64,000 bases of DNA from Stappia sp. MMSF_3263 (GTDB taxonomy: Bacteria > Pseudomonadota > Alphaproteobacteria > Rhizobiales > Stappiaceae): positions 62,001 to 126,000 of the forward strand of contig NZ_JASHIK010000004.1 of NCBI RefSeq assembly GCF_030733745.1, read 5' to 3'. Below are positions 27,742 through 35,618 of the stretch, in pieces (within the stretch, counting starts at the first letter, position 1; each line of letters begins with the position of its first letter). The translations under genes and the position numbers were made by a program. The notes beneath the pieces are model-generated. The model worked only from the letters and a program-made list of their open reading frames with translations. It did no database searches and was not told where the DNA came from.

Positions 27742-29469
27742 TCACTCGCCGATCGCCGCGCGGGCGTGCTTCAGGCCCTCGTCGAGGGTCGCCGCATAGG
27801 TGACCAGCGGTGCCTCCAGCCCTTGCACGACAAGCTGCCGCCGGATCTCGGGTGCGGTTCCGCTCAGCACCACGGTGACGCCGCGCCGCGAGGCCTTGGC
27901 CGCCAGGCTCTCGATGCTGTGCGCGCCGGTCGAATCGAGGAACGGCACGGCGGCGAAGTCGATCACCAGCGCCCTGTGGCTGTCGGCGATCCGCTCGAGC
28001 ACCGCCGCGATCGAGGCGGCCGCGCCGAAGAAGAAGGCGCCGGAGATGCGGTAGACGACCACCTGAGGGTCGATGCTGCTGGCCTCGTCATAGGGCCGGC
28101 GGCCGCCACCGGGCCTGTCGGCTTCGTCCTCGGCGACGAAGGGCAGATGGGTCTCGACCGCCGTTACCTGCGACATGCGGTGGATGAACAGCACCGAGCC
28201 GAGCGCGAAGCCGACGATGATCGCCTCGCTCACGTCCCGGAACACGGTCAGCCCGAAGGTCGCGAGCAGCACCAGCGCATCGCCCCGCGAGGCGCGTATA
28301 AGCGTCGCGAAGGCATGCCGCTCGATCATGTTCCAGGCGACGACGGCCAGCAGCCCGGCAAGGCTCGCCAGCGGGATATAGGCGGCAAGCGGTGCCGCGA
28401 CCAGCATGAAGGCAAGCAGGAACAGCGCATGCGCCATGCCCGCCACCGGCCCGTGCGCGCCCGAGCGCACATTGGTGGCGGTCCGCGCGATGGTGCCGGT
28501 GACGCAGAACCCGCCGAACAGCGCCGAGCCGGCATTGGCGATGCCCTGGCCGACCAACTCGCAGTTGGAGCGGTGCCGCCGCCCGCTCATGCCGTCGGCG
28601 ACCACCGCCGAGAGCAGCGATTCGATCGAGCCGAGCAGGGTGAAGGCGAAGGCGCTGGGCAGCACCGCGACGATCCGTTCGAGCGAGAGATCGGGCAGCG
28701 CCGGCATCGGCAGGGAGGAGGGAATGCCGCCGAAGCGCGAGCCGATCGTCTCCACCGGCAGCCCGGCCAGCGCGGTGACGGCGGCCGCCAGTGCGATGGC
28801 GATGAGCAGGCCCGGCCAGGTCGGGCGCCAGCGCTTCAGCAACACGATCACGGCGACCGTTGCCCCGGCAAGCGCGCTGCTTGCCGGCGTGATGCTCGGC
28901 AGCGCCGCCCACAGAACGGGAAGCTTTTCCGCCAGCGGCCCGGGCTCGGGCCCCGACAGCTGCAACCCGAGGAGGTCCTTCACCTGACTGGCGAAGATGA
29001 TGACGGCGATGCCGGCGGTGAAGCCCACCGTCACCGGATAGGGCACGAATTTCACATAGGTGCCAAAGCGCAGCAATCCGGCGGCAACCAGCATCAGGCC
29101 CGACAGGAACGTGGCGAGCACCAGCCCCTCGACCCCGTGCGTCGCCACCGTCGTTGCCACCAGCACGATGAAGGCGCCCGCCGGTCCGCCGATCTGGAAA
29201 CGGCTGCCGCCGAGCGCGGAGACGAGGAAGCCGCCGACGATGGCCGTCGTCAGGCCCTGCGCGGGCGACACGCCCGAGGCGATGGCGATCGCCATCGACA
29301 GCGGCAGCGCGACGATGGCGACCGTCAGTCCGGCAAGCGCATCGGCCTTCAGATGCGCGCGCGTATAGCCCTCGCGCAGCACCGTGACGAGCTTGGGCGT
29401 GAACAGGTCGGCAAAGCCCGGCGCGTCCTTGCGACTGTCGCTGCCCGCTGTCGCCGGACCGGCGCTCAC
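27742..29469 (-). CDS. SulP family anion transporter with STAS domain (second copy)
   Basis: 575 residues starting at GTG 29469, which overlaps the stop of the small XRE gene (GTGA) and has GGGAG 8 nt upstream. The SulP core reads LAGLTVAIVALPLSMAIAIASGVSPAQGL, FQIGGPAGAFIVLVA and NCELVGQGIANAGSALFGGFCVTGTIART, with about 11 helices. The STAS domain (residues about 460-575) contains ALVIDFAAVPFLDSTGAHSIESL, including the conserved DSTG. It is more like sulfate/bicarbonate SulP proteins than the copy at 18714. The substrate is unproven; proximity to modABC may be chance. Confidence 0.9.
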   Translation of the reverse strand: MSAGPATAGSDSRKDAPGFADLFTPKLVTVLREGYTRAHLKADALAGLTVAIVALPLSMAIAIASGVSPAQGLTTAIVGGFLVSALGGSRFQIGGPAGAFIVLVATTVATHGVEGLVLATFLSGLMLVAAGLLRFGTYVKFVPYPVTVGFTAGIAVIIFASQVKDLLGLQLSGPEPGPLAEKLPVLWAALPSITPASSALAGATVAVIVLLKRWRPTWPGLLIAIALAAAVTALAGLPVETIGSRFGGIPSSLPMPALPDLSLERIVAVLPSAFAFTLLGSIESLLSAVVADGMSGRRHRSNCELVGQGIANAGSALFGGFCVTGTIARTATNVRSGAHGPVAGMAHALFLLAFMLVAAPLAAYIPLASLAGLLAVVAWNMIERHAFATLIRASRGDALVLLATFGLTVFRDVSEAIIVGFALGSVLFIHRMSQVTAVETHLPFVAEDEADRPGGGRRPYDEASSIDPQVVVYRISGAFFFGAAASIAAVLERIADSHRALVIDFAAVPFLDSTGAHSIESLAAKASRRGVTVVLSGTAPEIRRQLVVQGLEAPLVTYAATLDEGLKHARAAIGE

Positions 29470-29750
29470 GGCTGTTCTCCCGTGCGCGCGCCGCCGGATG
29501 CCGCCGGTTCCCTCAAGCGCACCCCGCGCCCCGATCCGATGGACGGTGCGCCCTCGCCGATCAGTTCGATGCCGGAACGCGAAAGCGCCTCGACCACCTT
29601 GGTCAGGCTGTCGACGACGCCGCGCACATTGCCGGAACTGGCTTCCATGCGCTGGATCGTCGGCACCGATACGCCGGCGCGCTCGGCCAGCGTCTTCTGG
29701 TCGATGCCGAGCAGCGCCCGCGCGGCGCGCATCTGGGCGGCGGTGATCAT
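29466..29750 (-). CDS. XRE-family small HTH regulator
   Basis: 94 residues. The Cro/C1 helix-turn-helix is clear: ITAAQMRAARALLGIDQKTLAERAGVSVPTIQRMEASSG, then a helical VVDSLTKVVEALSRSGIEL and a disordered tail. It overlaps the SulP start by 4 bp, so expression is probably coupled and it likely controls that transporter. The 36-bp imperfect palindrome at 29778-29813, just upstream, is a candidate own operator. Confidence 0.85.
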   Translation of the reverse strand: MITAAQMRAARALLGIDQKTLAERAGVSVPTIQRMEASSGNVRGVVDSLTKVVEALSRSGIELIGEGAPSIGSGRGVRLREPAASGGARTGEQP

Positions 29751-29777
29751 GTCGGAAAGGCTCCAGTGGGCAGTATG

Positions 29778-29813
29778 GATATCTCACTTTGTCAAATTGA
29801 TGTGTCAGATATC
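29778..29813. promoter_or_regulatory. Inverted repeat upstream of the XRE-SulP unit
   Basis: GATATCT (29778-29784) and AGATATC (29807-29813) are inverted arms 22 bp apart in an AT-rich patch that also carries TTGACA on the minus strand between them. Position upstream of the XRE gene suggests an autoregulatory operator/promoter region. Confidence 0.4.
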
Positions 29814-29848
29814 AATACGCAGAAACGCGGAGCCGCTGCGGACGCGAA

Positions 29849-29880
29849 AAGCGCCGGACCCGTTTTCGGATCCGGCGCTT
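29849..29880 (-). terminator. Rho-independent terminator of the phnDCEE operon
   Basis: On the minus strand AAGCGCCGGATCCG and CGGGTCCGGCGCTT form a 14-bp stem (one mismatch) around AAAA, followed by TTTT. It lies 37 bp after the stop of the last permease gene. Confidence 0.85.
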
Positions 29881-29916
29881 GACTTTCCCCAGGGCTGGAG
29901 GTTCCGCCGACGCGGC

Positions 29917-30732
29917 TCAGATGATCGCGTGGCGGACCTTGGCCGAGACCCATTCGCTGAAGACGACGGTGGCCAGGATGACGAGCAGGATCGTCGTCAC
30001 CTGCGGCCAGGCCAGAACGTTGAGCGAAGCCTGCAACTGCAGGCCGAGACCGCCGGCGCCGACGAGGCCCAGCACCGCGCTCTCGCGGATGTTGATGTCC
30101 CAGCGGAACACCGAGATGCCCCAGAAGGCGGGCGCGATCTGCGGCCAGTAGCCGTAGATCAGCACCTGGCCACCGCTGGCCCCGGTTGCCTCGATTGCCT
30201 CGGTCTGGCTGGCGTCGGTCTCCTCGATGGCCTCGTAGAGCAGCTTGCCGACGAAGCCGATGGAGCGCAGCGCGATGGCGATGATGCCGGCGAGCAGGCC
30301 GGGGCCGAGAATGGAGACCAGCAGCAGCGCCCAGATCAGCGAGTTGATCGAACGCGAGGCGACGATGATGAACAGCGCGATCGGCCGGGCGACCAGCAGG
30401 CTCGGCGTGGTGTTGCGCGCGGCCAGGAAGGCGACGGGCGTCGCGATGATGACACCCAGCATCGTGCCCAGCGTCGCGATGTTGAGCGTGTCCCACAAGG
30501 GCCAGAGCAGCTTCTCGATATAGGAAAGGCGCGGCGGGAACATGCGCGAGCCGATATCGGCGGCCTGCTGCGGGGCGTCCATGACGAAGAGCCAGATCGT
30601 GTCCTTCGTCATGATCTGCCAGCACCAGACGGTCAGCGCGACGAGCGCGAACCATCCTGCCCAAAGGGCAAGCCGCGCGCGCGGTGTGCGAAGGTGCCAG
30701 GCCGGCCCGTTTTCGGTTTGTGTCACCGGCAT
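29917..30732 (-). CDS. phnE: Phosphonate/phosphate ABC transporter permease PhnE (second)
   Basis: 271 residues, about six TM helices. The PhnE signatures are TLNIATLGTMLGVIIATPVAFLAARN and SRSINSLIWALLLVSILGPG, plus the EAA-type loop EAIEATGASGGQVLIYGYWPQIAP and NIRESAVLGLVGAGGLGLQL. It begins one base after the stop of the other PhnE gene. The pair forms a heteromeric permease, as in Sinorhizobium phoCDET/phnCDE-type systems. Substrate (phosphonate, phosphite or phosphate) not determinable. Confidence 0.92.
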   Translation of the reverse strand: MPVTQTENGPAWHLRTPRARLALWAGWFALVALTVWCWQIMTKDTIWLFVMDAPQQAADIGSRMFPPRLSYIEKLLWPLWDTLNIATLGTMLGVIIATPVAFLAARNTTPSLLVARPIALFIIVASRSINSLIWALLLVSILGPGLLAGIIAIALRSIGFVGKLLYEAIEETDASQTEAIEATGASGGQVLIYGYWPQIAPAFWGISVFRWDINIRESAVLGLVGAGGLGLQLQASLNVLAWPQVTTILLVILATVVFSEWVSAKVRHAII

Positions 30733-30733
30733 C

Positions 30734-31546
30734 TTACTGCACCCACTTGCGGATATAGCTGGAGGAGTATTCGGCGAACATCACCACGGCGATGATGATC
30801 AGGAGGATCGCCCCGGCGCTGTCATATTCGTAGCGGTCGATGGCCGTGTTCAGCGTCGCGCCGATGCCGCCCGCTCCGACGATGCCGATCACCGCGCTTT
30901 CGCGGAAATTGATGTCGAAGCGATAGAGCGTCAGTCCGATCAGGCGCGGCATCACCTGCGGCTGCACCGCGTAGTTGACCAGTTGCCACCAGGAGGCGCC
31001 GGTGGCGCGGATGGCCTCGGCCTGGGTCTCGTCGATGTCCTCGATGTCCTCCGCCAGCAGTTTCGCCAGGAAGCCGATCGTGGCGAAGGTAAGGGTCAGG
31101 AAACCCGCGAAGGGACCGAAACCGAACATCGCGACCAGCAGGATGGCGATGATGATCTCCTGCAGCGAGCGGCTGAGGGCGATCAGACCGCGGCAGGCGT
31201 AATAGACAGGCATCGGGGCGATGTTGCGCGCCGCGCCGATGCCGATCGGAACGGAAATCAGCACGCCCGCAACGGTCGCAGTCACCGTCATGGTCAGGCT
31301 TTCCACCATGCCATTGCTGATATCCTTCCAGCGGCTGGTGAAGTCGGGCGTCAGGAAGCCCATGACGAAGCGCCCGCCCCGGTCGAGCCCGTCCCAGACG
31401 CGGGCCCAGTTGACGTCGACCGTGCTGATGGCGAGCACCAGGTAGATCAGGATGGCGGCGTAGATCCCGTAGCGCCAGCGCGGATCGGGGATCATCGTCG
31501 CCGGCCGGCGCCAGCGGCGCGGATAGGTCTTGGCGGTCGCGCTCAT
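30734..31546 (-). CDS. phnE: Phosphonate/phosphate ABC transporter permease PhnE (first)
   Basis: 270 residues with the same fold as the downstream paralogue. ESLTMTVTATVAGVLISVPIGIGAARN, SRSLQEIIIAILLVAMFG, EAIRATGASWWQLVNYAVQPQVMP (EAA loop) and NFRESAVIGIVGAGGIGATL are all present. The N-terminus is longer and basic (TYPRRWRRP). It starts 3 bp after the phnC stop. The two permeases align but are clearly diverged, so this is an old duplication. Confidence 0.92.
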   Translation of the reverse strand: MSATAKTYPRRWRRPATMIPDPRWRYGIYAAILIYLVLAISTVDVNWARVWDGLDRGGRFVMGFLTPDFTSRWKDISNGMVESLTMTVTATVAGVLISVPIGIGAARNIAPMPVYYACRGLIALSRSLQEIIIAILLVAMFGFGPFAGFLTLTFATIGFLAKLLAEDIEDIDETQAEAIRATGASWWQLVNYAVQPQVMPRLIGLTLYRFDINFRESAVIGIVGAGGIGATLNTAIDRYEYDSAGAILLIIIAVVMFAEYSSSYIRKWVQ

Positions 31547-31549
31547 GGC

Positions 31550-32368
31550 TCAGATCATCCCGGCCATGCGCTCGGCCGCGTCGCGCTCCGCATGGTCGTC
31601 CTCTTCCGCCGCGCGGCGCATGGCGGTCCAGTCCTCCTCGCCATAGATGCGGGTCAGCACGCTTTCGTCGAGCAGCTCGGGGGCGCCGTCGAAGACGATC
31701 TCGCCAGCCTTCAGACCGATGATCCGCTGGGTGAATTGTTGCGCCAGCACGACATCGTGGATGTTGATGATCGCCGGCAACTCGCGCTCCTCGCAGATCT
31801 CGACGATGAGCCGCATGATCTGCCTCGAGGTCTTCGGGTCGAGCGAGGCGGTCGGCTCGTCGATCAGCAGCAGTTCCGGGTCCTGGGCAAGCGCGCGGGC
31901 AATGCCGACACGTTGGCGCTGGCCGCCCGACAGCGCGTCGGCACGCTTGTCGGCGTGATCGATCAGTCCGACCCGGTCGAGCAGGCGGAAGGCGTTCTGC
32001 ACGTCGTCGCCGGCAAATTGGCGCAGGAACGAGCGCCAGAAGCCGACATAGCCGAGCCGGCCCGACAGCACGTTCTCCATCACCGTCAGCCGTTCCACCA
32101 GGGCGTATTCCTGGAAGATCATGCCGATCCGGCGTCTTGCCCGGCGCAATTCGCCTGCCGGCAGTCCGGTGATGTTCAGGTCATTCAGCAGGACCCGGCC
32201 TTCGCTCGGTTCGACAAGGCGGTTGATGCAGCGGATCAGCGACGACTTGCCGGCGCCCGAGGGGCCGATCAGGCCGACCACCTGTCCCTTCGGCACGGTG
32301 AAGCTGACCGACTTCAGCGCCTTGTCGCCGGTCTTGTAGGTCTTGGTGAGCGCATCGACTGTCAGCAT
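31550..32368 (-). CDS. phnC: Phosphonate/phosphate ABC transporter ATP-binding protein
   Basis: 272 residues. Walker A GPSGAGKS (35-42), the Q-loop region [24 protein letters not shown] (characteristic of PhnC), signature [15 protein letters not shown] and Walker [13 protein letters not shown] are present. The C-terminus ([20 protein letters not shown]) also fits PhnC. AGGA lies before the ATG. Second gene after phnD, separated by 117 bp with a stable hairpin. Confidence 0.95.
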   Translation of the reverse strand: MLTVDALTKTYKTGDKALKSVSFTVPKGQVVGLIGPSGAGKSSLIRCINRLVEPSEGRVLLNDLNITGLPAGELRRARRRIGMIFQEYALVERLTVMENVLSGRLGYVGFWRSFLRQFAGDDVQNAFRLLDRVGLIDHADKRADALSGGQRQRVGIARALAQDPELLLIDEPTASLDPKTSRQIMRLIVEICEERELPAIINIHDVVLAQQFTQRIIGLKAGEIVFDGAPELLDESVLTRIYGEEDWTAMRRAAEEDDHAERDAAERMAGMI

Positions 32369-32436
32369 GCGGTGTCCTGCAATGTGGCAATGGCACGGGG
32401 GAAGAGGGGGGAAGAAAAGCGCGACAACGACGGGAA

Positions 32437-32462
32437 TGCGCGGGCGGAAGGCCGCCCGCGCA
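32437..32462 (-). other. Intercistronic hairpin between phnD and phnC
   Basis: TGCGCGGGCGG-AAGG-CCGCCCGCGCA is a perfect 11-bp stem with a tetraloop. It lacks a T-run and lies in the gap after the binding-protein gene. Such structures in ABC operons typically protect the upstream mRNA so the periplasmic protein is made in excess, or cause partial termination. Confidence 0.55.
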
Positions 32463-32485
32463 CCCGTTCAGTTGCAACGCTGCCC

Positions 32486-33457
32486 TTACTGGCAGTTGTA
32501 GGAGACGTCGTTGGCCGCGTCGATCTGGCGGATCACCGACCAGTTGTCCTTGAAGGTGATCGGGATGAACTGCGCCTCGCCGGACTTGGAGAATTCCTTC
32601 TCCAGCGACGAACCTTCCCACTTGAAGGTGGCGAAGCCTTCCTTGATCTTCTCCTGCAGCTCCGGCTTCAGGTTATGGGCGATGCCATAGCCGGTGGTCG
32701 GGAAGGTCTGCGACTTGTAGATCGACACGAGCTGTTCCGCCTTGACCACTTCGCGGTCGATCATCCGGTGCATCACCGAGTTGGCGATGGCCGCTGCCGG
32801 ATAGTCCTTGTTGGCGACGCCGAGGACCGAGTTGTCGTGCTTGCCGGAAAAAGCCGGCTCATAATCGGTTCCCGCGACCAGGCCATACTCGGCCTTGAGC
32901 AGCGCGGAGGGCGCCTTGTAGCCGGAGTTCGAGGTCTCGGCGGTGAAGGCAAGTGTCTTGCCCTTGATGTCCTCCGGCTTCTCGATGCCGGAGCCCGGAT
33001 AGGAGATGATCTCCATCTCGTAGCCGAAGCTGCCATCGGCCTTGGCCATCATAGTGAAGGGGCGGAACCCGGCGCAGGCGACGGCAAGCGGGTTGGAGCC
33101 GGTGTTGAAACCGGCGACATGCAGGCGGCCGGCGCGCATCGCCTCGATCTGGGCGGCGTTCGACTGGACCGGGAAGAACTGCACCTTCTTGCCGGTGACG
33201 CTTTCCATATGCGTCAGGAAGTCGGCCCAGGCCTCGGCATAGACCGCCGGGTCCTCGACCGGTGTATAGGCGAAGATCAGCGTCGACGGGTCGACCTGCT
33301 GGGCCGGGTCGGAGGGAATGTCGGCGATCAGGTCGCCGTCGGCATCGCTGTAGCGGCTGTCGAGCTTGAACTCGGCCTGCGCCGCGCCGGCGAGCAGCGC
33401 GGTGAGAAGTGCGGCAACGCTGGCCGCACCGGCGACTTTCGTCAGGTGCATGGTCAT
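32486..33457 (-). CDS. phnD: Phosphonate/phosphate/phosphite ABC transporter substrate-binding protein
   Basis: 323 residues from ATG 33457 (GGAGGA upstream). The signal peptide AGAASVAALLTALLAGAAQA is cleaved before EFKL. The mature PhnD fold shows LIFAYTPVEDPAVYAEAWADFLTHMESVTGKKV, AAQIEAMRAGRLHVAGFNTGSN and KGKTLAFTAETSNSGYKAPSALL, where SNSGY binds the phosph(on)ate head group. First gene of the operon, behind a PHO-box-like site. No C-P lyase genes are nearby, so phosphate or phosphite import is as likely as phosphonate. Confidence 0.92.
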   Translation of the reverse strand: MTMHLTKVAGAASVAALLTALLAGAAQAEFKLDSRYSDADGDLIADIPSDPAQQVDPSTLIFAYTPVEDPAVYAEAWADFLTHMESVTGKKVQFFPVQSNAAQIEAMRAGRLHVAGFNTGSNPLAVACAGFRPFTMMAKADGSFGYEMEIISYPGSGIEKPEDIKGKTLAFTAETSNSGYKAPSALLKAEYGLVAGTDYEPAFSGKHDNSVLGVANKDYPAAAIANSVMHRMIDREVVKAEQLVSIYKSQTFPTTGYGIAHNLKPELQEKIKEGFATFKWEGSSLEKEFSKSGEAQFIPITFKDNWSVIRQIDAANDVSYNCQ

Positions 33458-33508
33458 GTCTGTTTCCTCCACTGGGGCGCGATGCGCATCCGTTGTCGTC
33501 CGGATGTC

Positions 33509-33541
33509 TGATAGGCGACCTTGGTGAAGGCTGGATGACAA
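33509..33541 (-). promoter_or_regulatory. PHO box and -10 candidate for phnDCEE
   Basis: On the minus strand TTGTCAT-CCAG-CCTTCAC (33541-33524) matches the PhoB half-site CTGTCAT twice with 4-nt spacing (6/7 and 5/7). CTATCA (33514-33509) follows 9 nt later as a possible -10, the usual arrangement where the PHO box replaces the -35. It lies about 50 bp before the phnD start. Confidence 0.5.
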
Positions 33542-33596
33542 TGTTAGCCGCGTCAAGACCTTGGCTTGCACCGGCCGGCACGGGATGCGGGCCGGT

Positions 33597-34049
33597 TCAC
33601 CCCGGCAGCACCTGGGCATGCTTGACCGTGCCGAAGGCGAAGCTCGATTCCAGCGAGGCGATGCAGGGAATCTTGTGAATGCGCCGCCGCATGAAAGCCT
33701 CGTAATCAGCCAGCGAGGCGACGACGACCTTCAGCAGATAGTCGCGGTCGCCGGCCAGAAGATAGCAATCCATGATCTCCTCGATCCCGGCCACCGCCTG
33801 TTCGAACGTGGCGACGGTTTCCTGGGTGTGCGGGGTGAGCTTCACCTGCAGAAAAACGGTTACAGGCAGCCCGTAGGCCTGCGGATCGACCACGGCCGCA
33901 TAGCCGGAAATGACGCCGGACTTCTCCAGGTTGCGCACACGGCGCAGGCAGGGCGAGGGCGACAGGCCCACCCGTTCGGAGAGCTCCTGGTTGGTGAGCC
34001 GCCCGTTCCGCTGCAACTCGCGCAGGATGCGACGATCGATATCATCCAT
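33597..34049 (-). CDS. mdeR: Lrp/AsnC family regulator, MdeR-like
   Basis: 150 residues from ATG 34049 (GGGAGC 8 nt upstream). The N-terminal helix-turn-helix DDIDRRILRELQRNGRLTNQELSERVGLSPSPCLRRV and the C-terminal RAM effector domain (YLLAGDRDYLLKVVVASLADYEAFM) are standard Lrp/AsnC. It is divergent from a methionine gamma-lyase gene, the same layout as mdeR-mdeA in Pseudomonas putida, where the Lrp-type MdeR activates the operon. The name is inferred from context. A 15-bp palindrome lies directly upstream. Confidence 0.85.
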   Translation of the reverse strand: MDDIDRRILRELQRNGRLTNQELSERVGLSPSPCLRRVRNLEKSGVISGYAAVVDPQAYGLPVTVFLQVKLTPHTQETVATFEQAVAGIEEIMDCYLLAGDRDYLLKVVVASLADYEAFMRRRIHKIPCIASLESSFAFGTVKHAQVLPG

Positions 34050-34064
34050 GTTTCGGCTCCCTAC

Positions 34065-34079
34065 TGGCAGGATCTGCCA
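34065..34079. promoter_or_regulatory. Palindrome in the mdeR-mdeA divergent region
   Basis: TGGCAG-GAT-CTGCCA is a perfect inverted repeat with 6-bp arms, 15 bp from the mdeR start and about 140 bp from mdeA. Candidate binding site for the Lrp-type regulator or part of the mdeR promoter region. Confidence 0.45.
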
Positions 34080-34217
34080 ATCCAAGGGGATTGAGAGGCA
34101 AACTACGCCAGAAACAGCCTCGTGTGAAACCCTAGACTGCTCTCAGCAGTTCGGGAGAGGAACGGGGCGAGGTAGCCCGCGCTCTCGCCGCTCGCCCCCG
34201 GTAGAGGAGCCTTCGCC

Positions 34218-35426
34218 ATGACCCGCAGCAACCGCCCGCTCGGCTTTGCCACCCGCGCCATCCATCACGGCTACGATCCGCTCGCCCACGAGGGCGCGCT
34301 GACCCCGCCGGTTCATATGACCTCGACCTTCGCCTTCGAGACGGCCGGGGCCGGCGGCGAGATGTTTGCCGGCGAGCGCGCCGGCCATGTCTACAGCCGC
34401 ATTTCCAACCCCACCCTGTCGCTGCTGGAAGAGCGCATGGCTGTGCTGGAAGGCGGAGAGGCGGCGATCGCCTTCGCATCCGGCATGGGCGCCATCACCG
34501 CGGTGATGTGGACCTTCCTGTCGCCGGGCGACGAGATCCTTGTCGACAAGACGCTTTACGGCTGCACCTTCGCCTTCTTCCGCCACGGGCTGGCGAAGTT
34601 CGGCGTCACCGTCACCCATGTCGACATGCGCGATCCGGCCAACCTTCAGGAGGCGATCTCGGATCGCACCCGCATCGTCTATTTCGAGACGCCGGCCAAT
34701 CCCAACATGCGCCTCGTCGACATTGCCGCCGTGTCGGCGATCGCCCGCAAGGCCGGTGCCAAGACCGTCGTCGACAACACTTATGCGACGCCCCTCCTGA
34801 CCCGGCCGCTGGAGCTCGGCGCCGACATCGTCGTCCATTCGGCGACCAAGTATCTGGGAGGTCACGGCGATCTCGTCGCCGGCCTGGCCGTCGGCAATGG
34901 CGCCGACATGCAGGCGGTGCGCCTTGTCGGGCTGAAGGACATGACCGGCGCCGTCATGGCTCCGCTCACCGCCCATCTGATCATGCGCGGGCTGAAGACG
35001 CTGGAACTGCGCATGGAGCGGCATTGCGCCAGCGCCATGGCCGCCGCCGAACTGCTCGAGGCGCATCCCTCCGTTGTCTCCGTCCACTATCCCGGGCTTG
35101 CAAGCTTTTCCCAGCACGAACTGGCCGCGCGGCAGATGCCGGGCTTCGGCGGCATGATCGCCTTCGAGCTGGTCGGCGGCATGGCGGCCGGCATCCGCTT
35201 CCTCGACGCCCTGCAACTGGCGCGCCGTGCCGTCAGCCTCGGCGACGCCGAGACCCTCGTCCAGCACCCGGCCAGCATGACCCATTCGACCTACACGGCC
35301 GAGGAGCGTCGCGCCCACGACATCTCCGACGGACTGGTCCGCCTCTCGGTCGGGCTGGAGACGCCGGGCGACATTCTCGCCGACCTGGAACAGGCCCTGC
35401 GGGGATTGCAAAAAGCCGCTGCCTGA
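34218..35426 (+). CDS. mdeA: Methionine gamma-lyase
   Basis: 402 residues. PLP enzyme of the Cys/Met metabolism family splitting L-methionine to methanethiol, 2-oxobutyrate and ammonia. Y114 and C116 in KTLYGCTFAFFRHG and the PLP lysine K211 in HSATKYLGGHGD sit at exactly the residue numbers of the Pseudomonas enzyme; C116 in particular separates methionine gamma-lyase from cystathionine enzymes. YSRISNPT and ETPANPNM are further family motifs. AGAGGAG precedes the ATG. Divergent Lrp-type regulator, downstream E1 dehydrogenase: an mde catabolic locus. Confidence 0.92.
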   Translation: MTRSNRPLGFATRAIHHGYDPLAHEGALTPPVHMTSTFAFETAGAGGEMFAGERAGHVYSRISNPTLSLLEERMAVLEGGEAAIAFASGMGAITAVMWTFLSPGDEILVDKTLYGCTFAFFRHGLAKFGVTVTHVDMRDPANLQEAISDRTRIVYFETPANPNMRLVDIAAVSAIARKAGAKTVVDNTYATPLLTRPLELGADIVVHSATKYLGGHGDLVAGLAVGNGADMQAVRLVGLKDMTGAVMAPLTAHLIMRGLKTLELRMERHCASAMAAAELLEAHPSVVSVHYPGLASFSQHELAARQMPGFGGMIAFELVGGMAAGIRFLDALQLARRAVSLGDAETLVQHPASMTHSTYTAEERRAHDISDGLVRLSVGLETPGDILADLEQALRGLQKAAA

Positions 35427-35618
35427 ACGGGGTTCGGGGAAATAATTTTCGTCAATTTCGATAATTTCTGAATCAATCTTTCGAACTTTTGACGCAGAAC
35501 TTGTCGAAATCGGACTGAAATTGCACCGGATCGATCCTATCCTCGGTCGCTCGAACCACTGTTCGGGCGGCCGCCACGGCCGTCACCCCCAGCTGTCATC
35601 CGAGAAGGGCAAGCGTTC

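Noticed and set aside
27766..30795. A 1009-codon plus-strand open frame opposite the SulP, XRE and phnE genes
   Set aside because: Low-complexity Gly/Arg/Gln/Asp composition and overlap with three well-supported genes mark it as a shadow frame.
34050..34217. A sigma-54 promoter for mdeA
   Set aside because: TGGCAG is present but the GG-to-GC spacing is 8 instead of 10, and the element is better explained as a palindrome.
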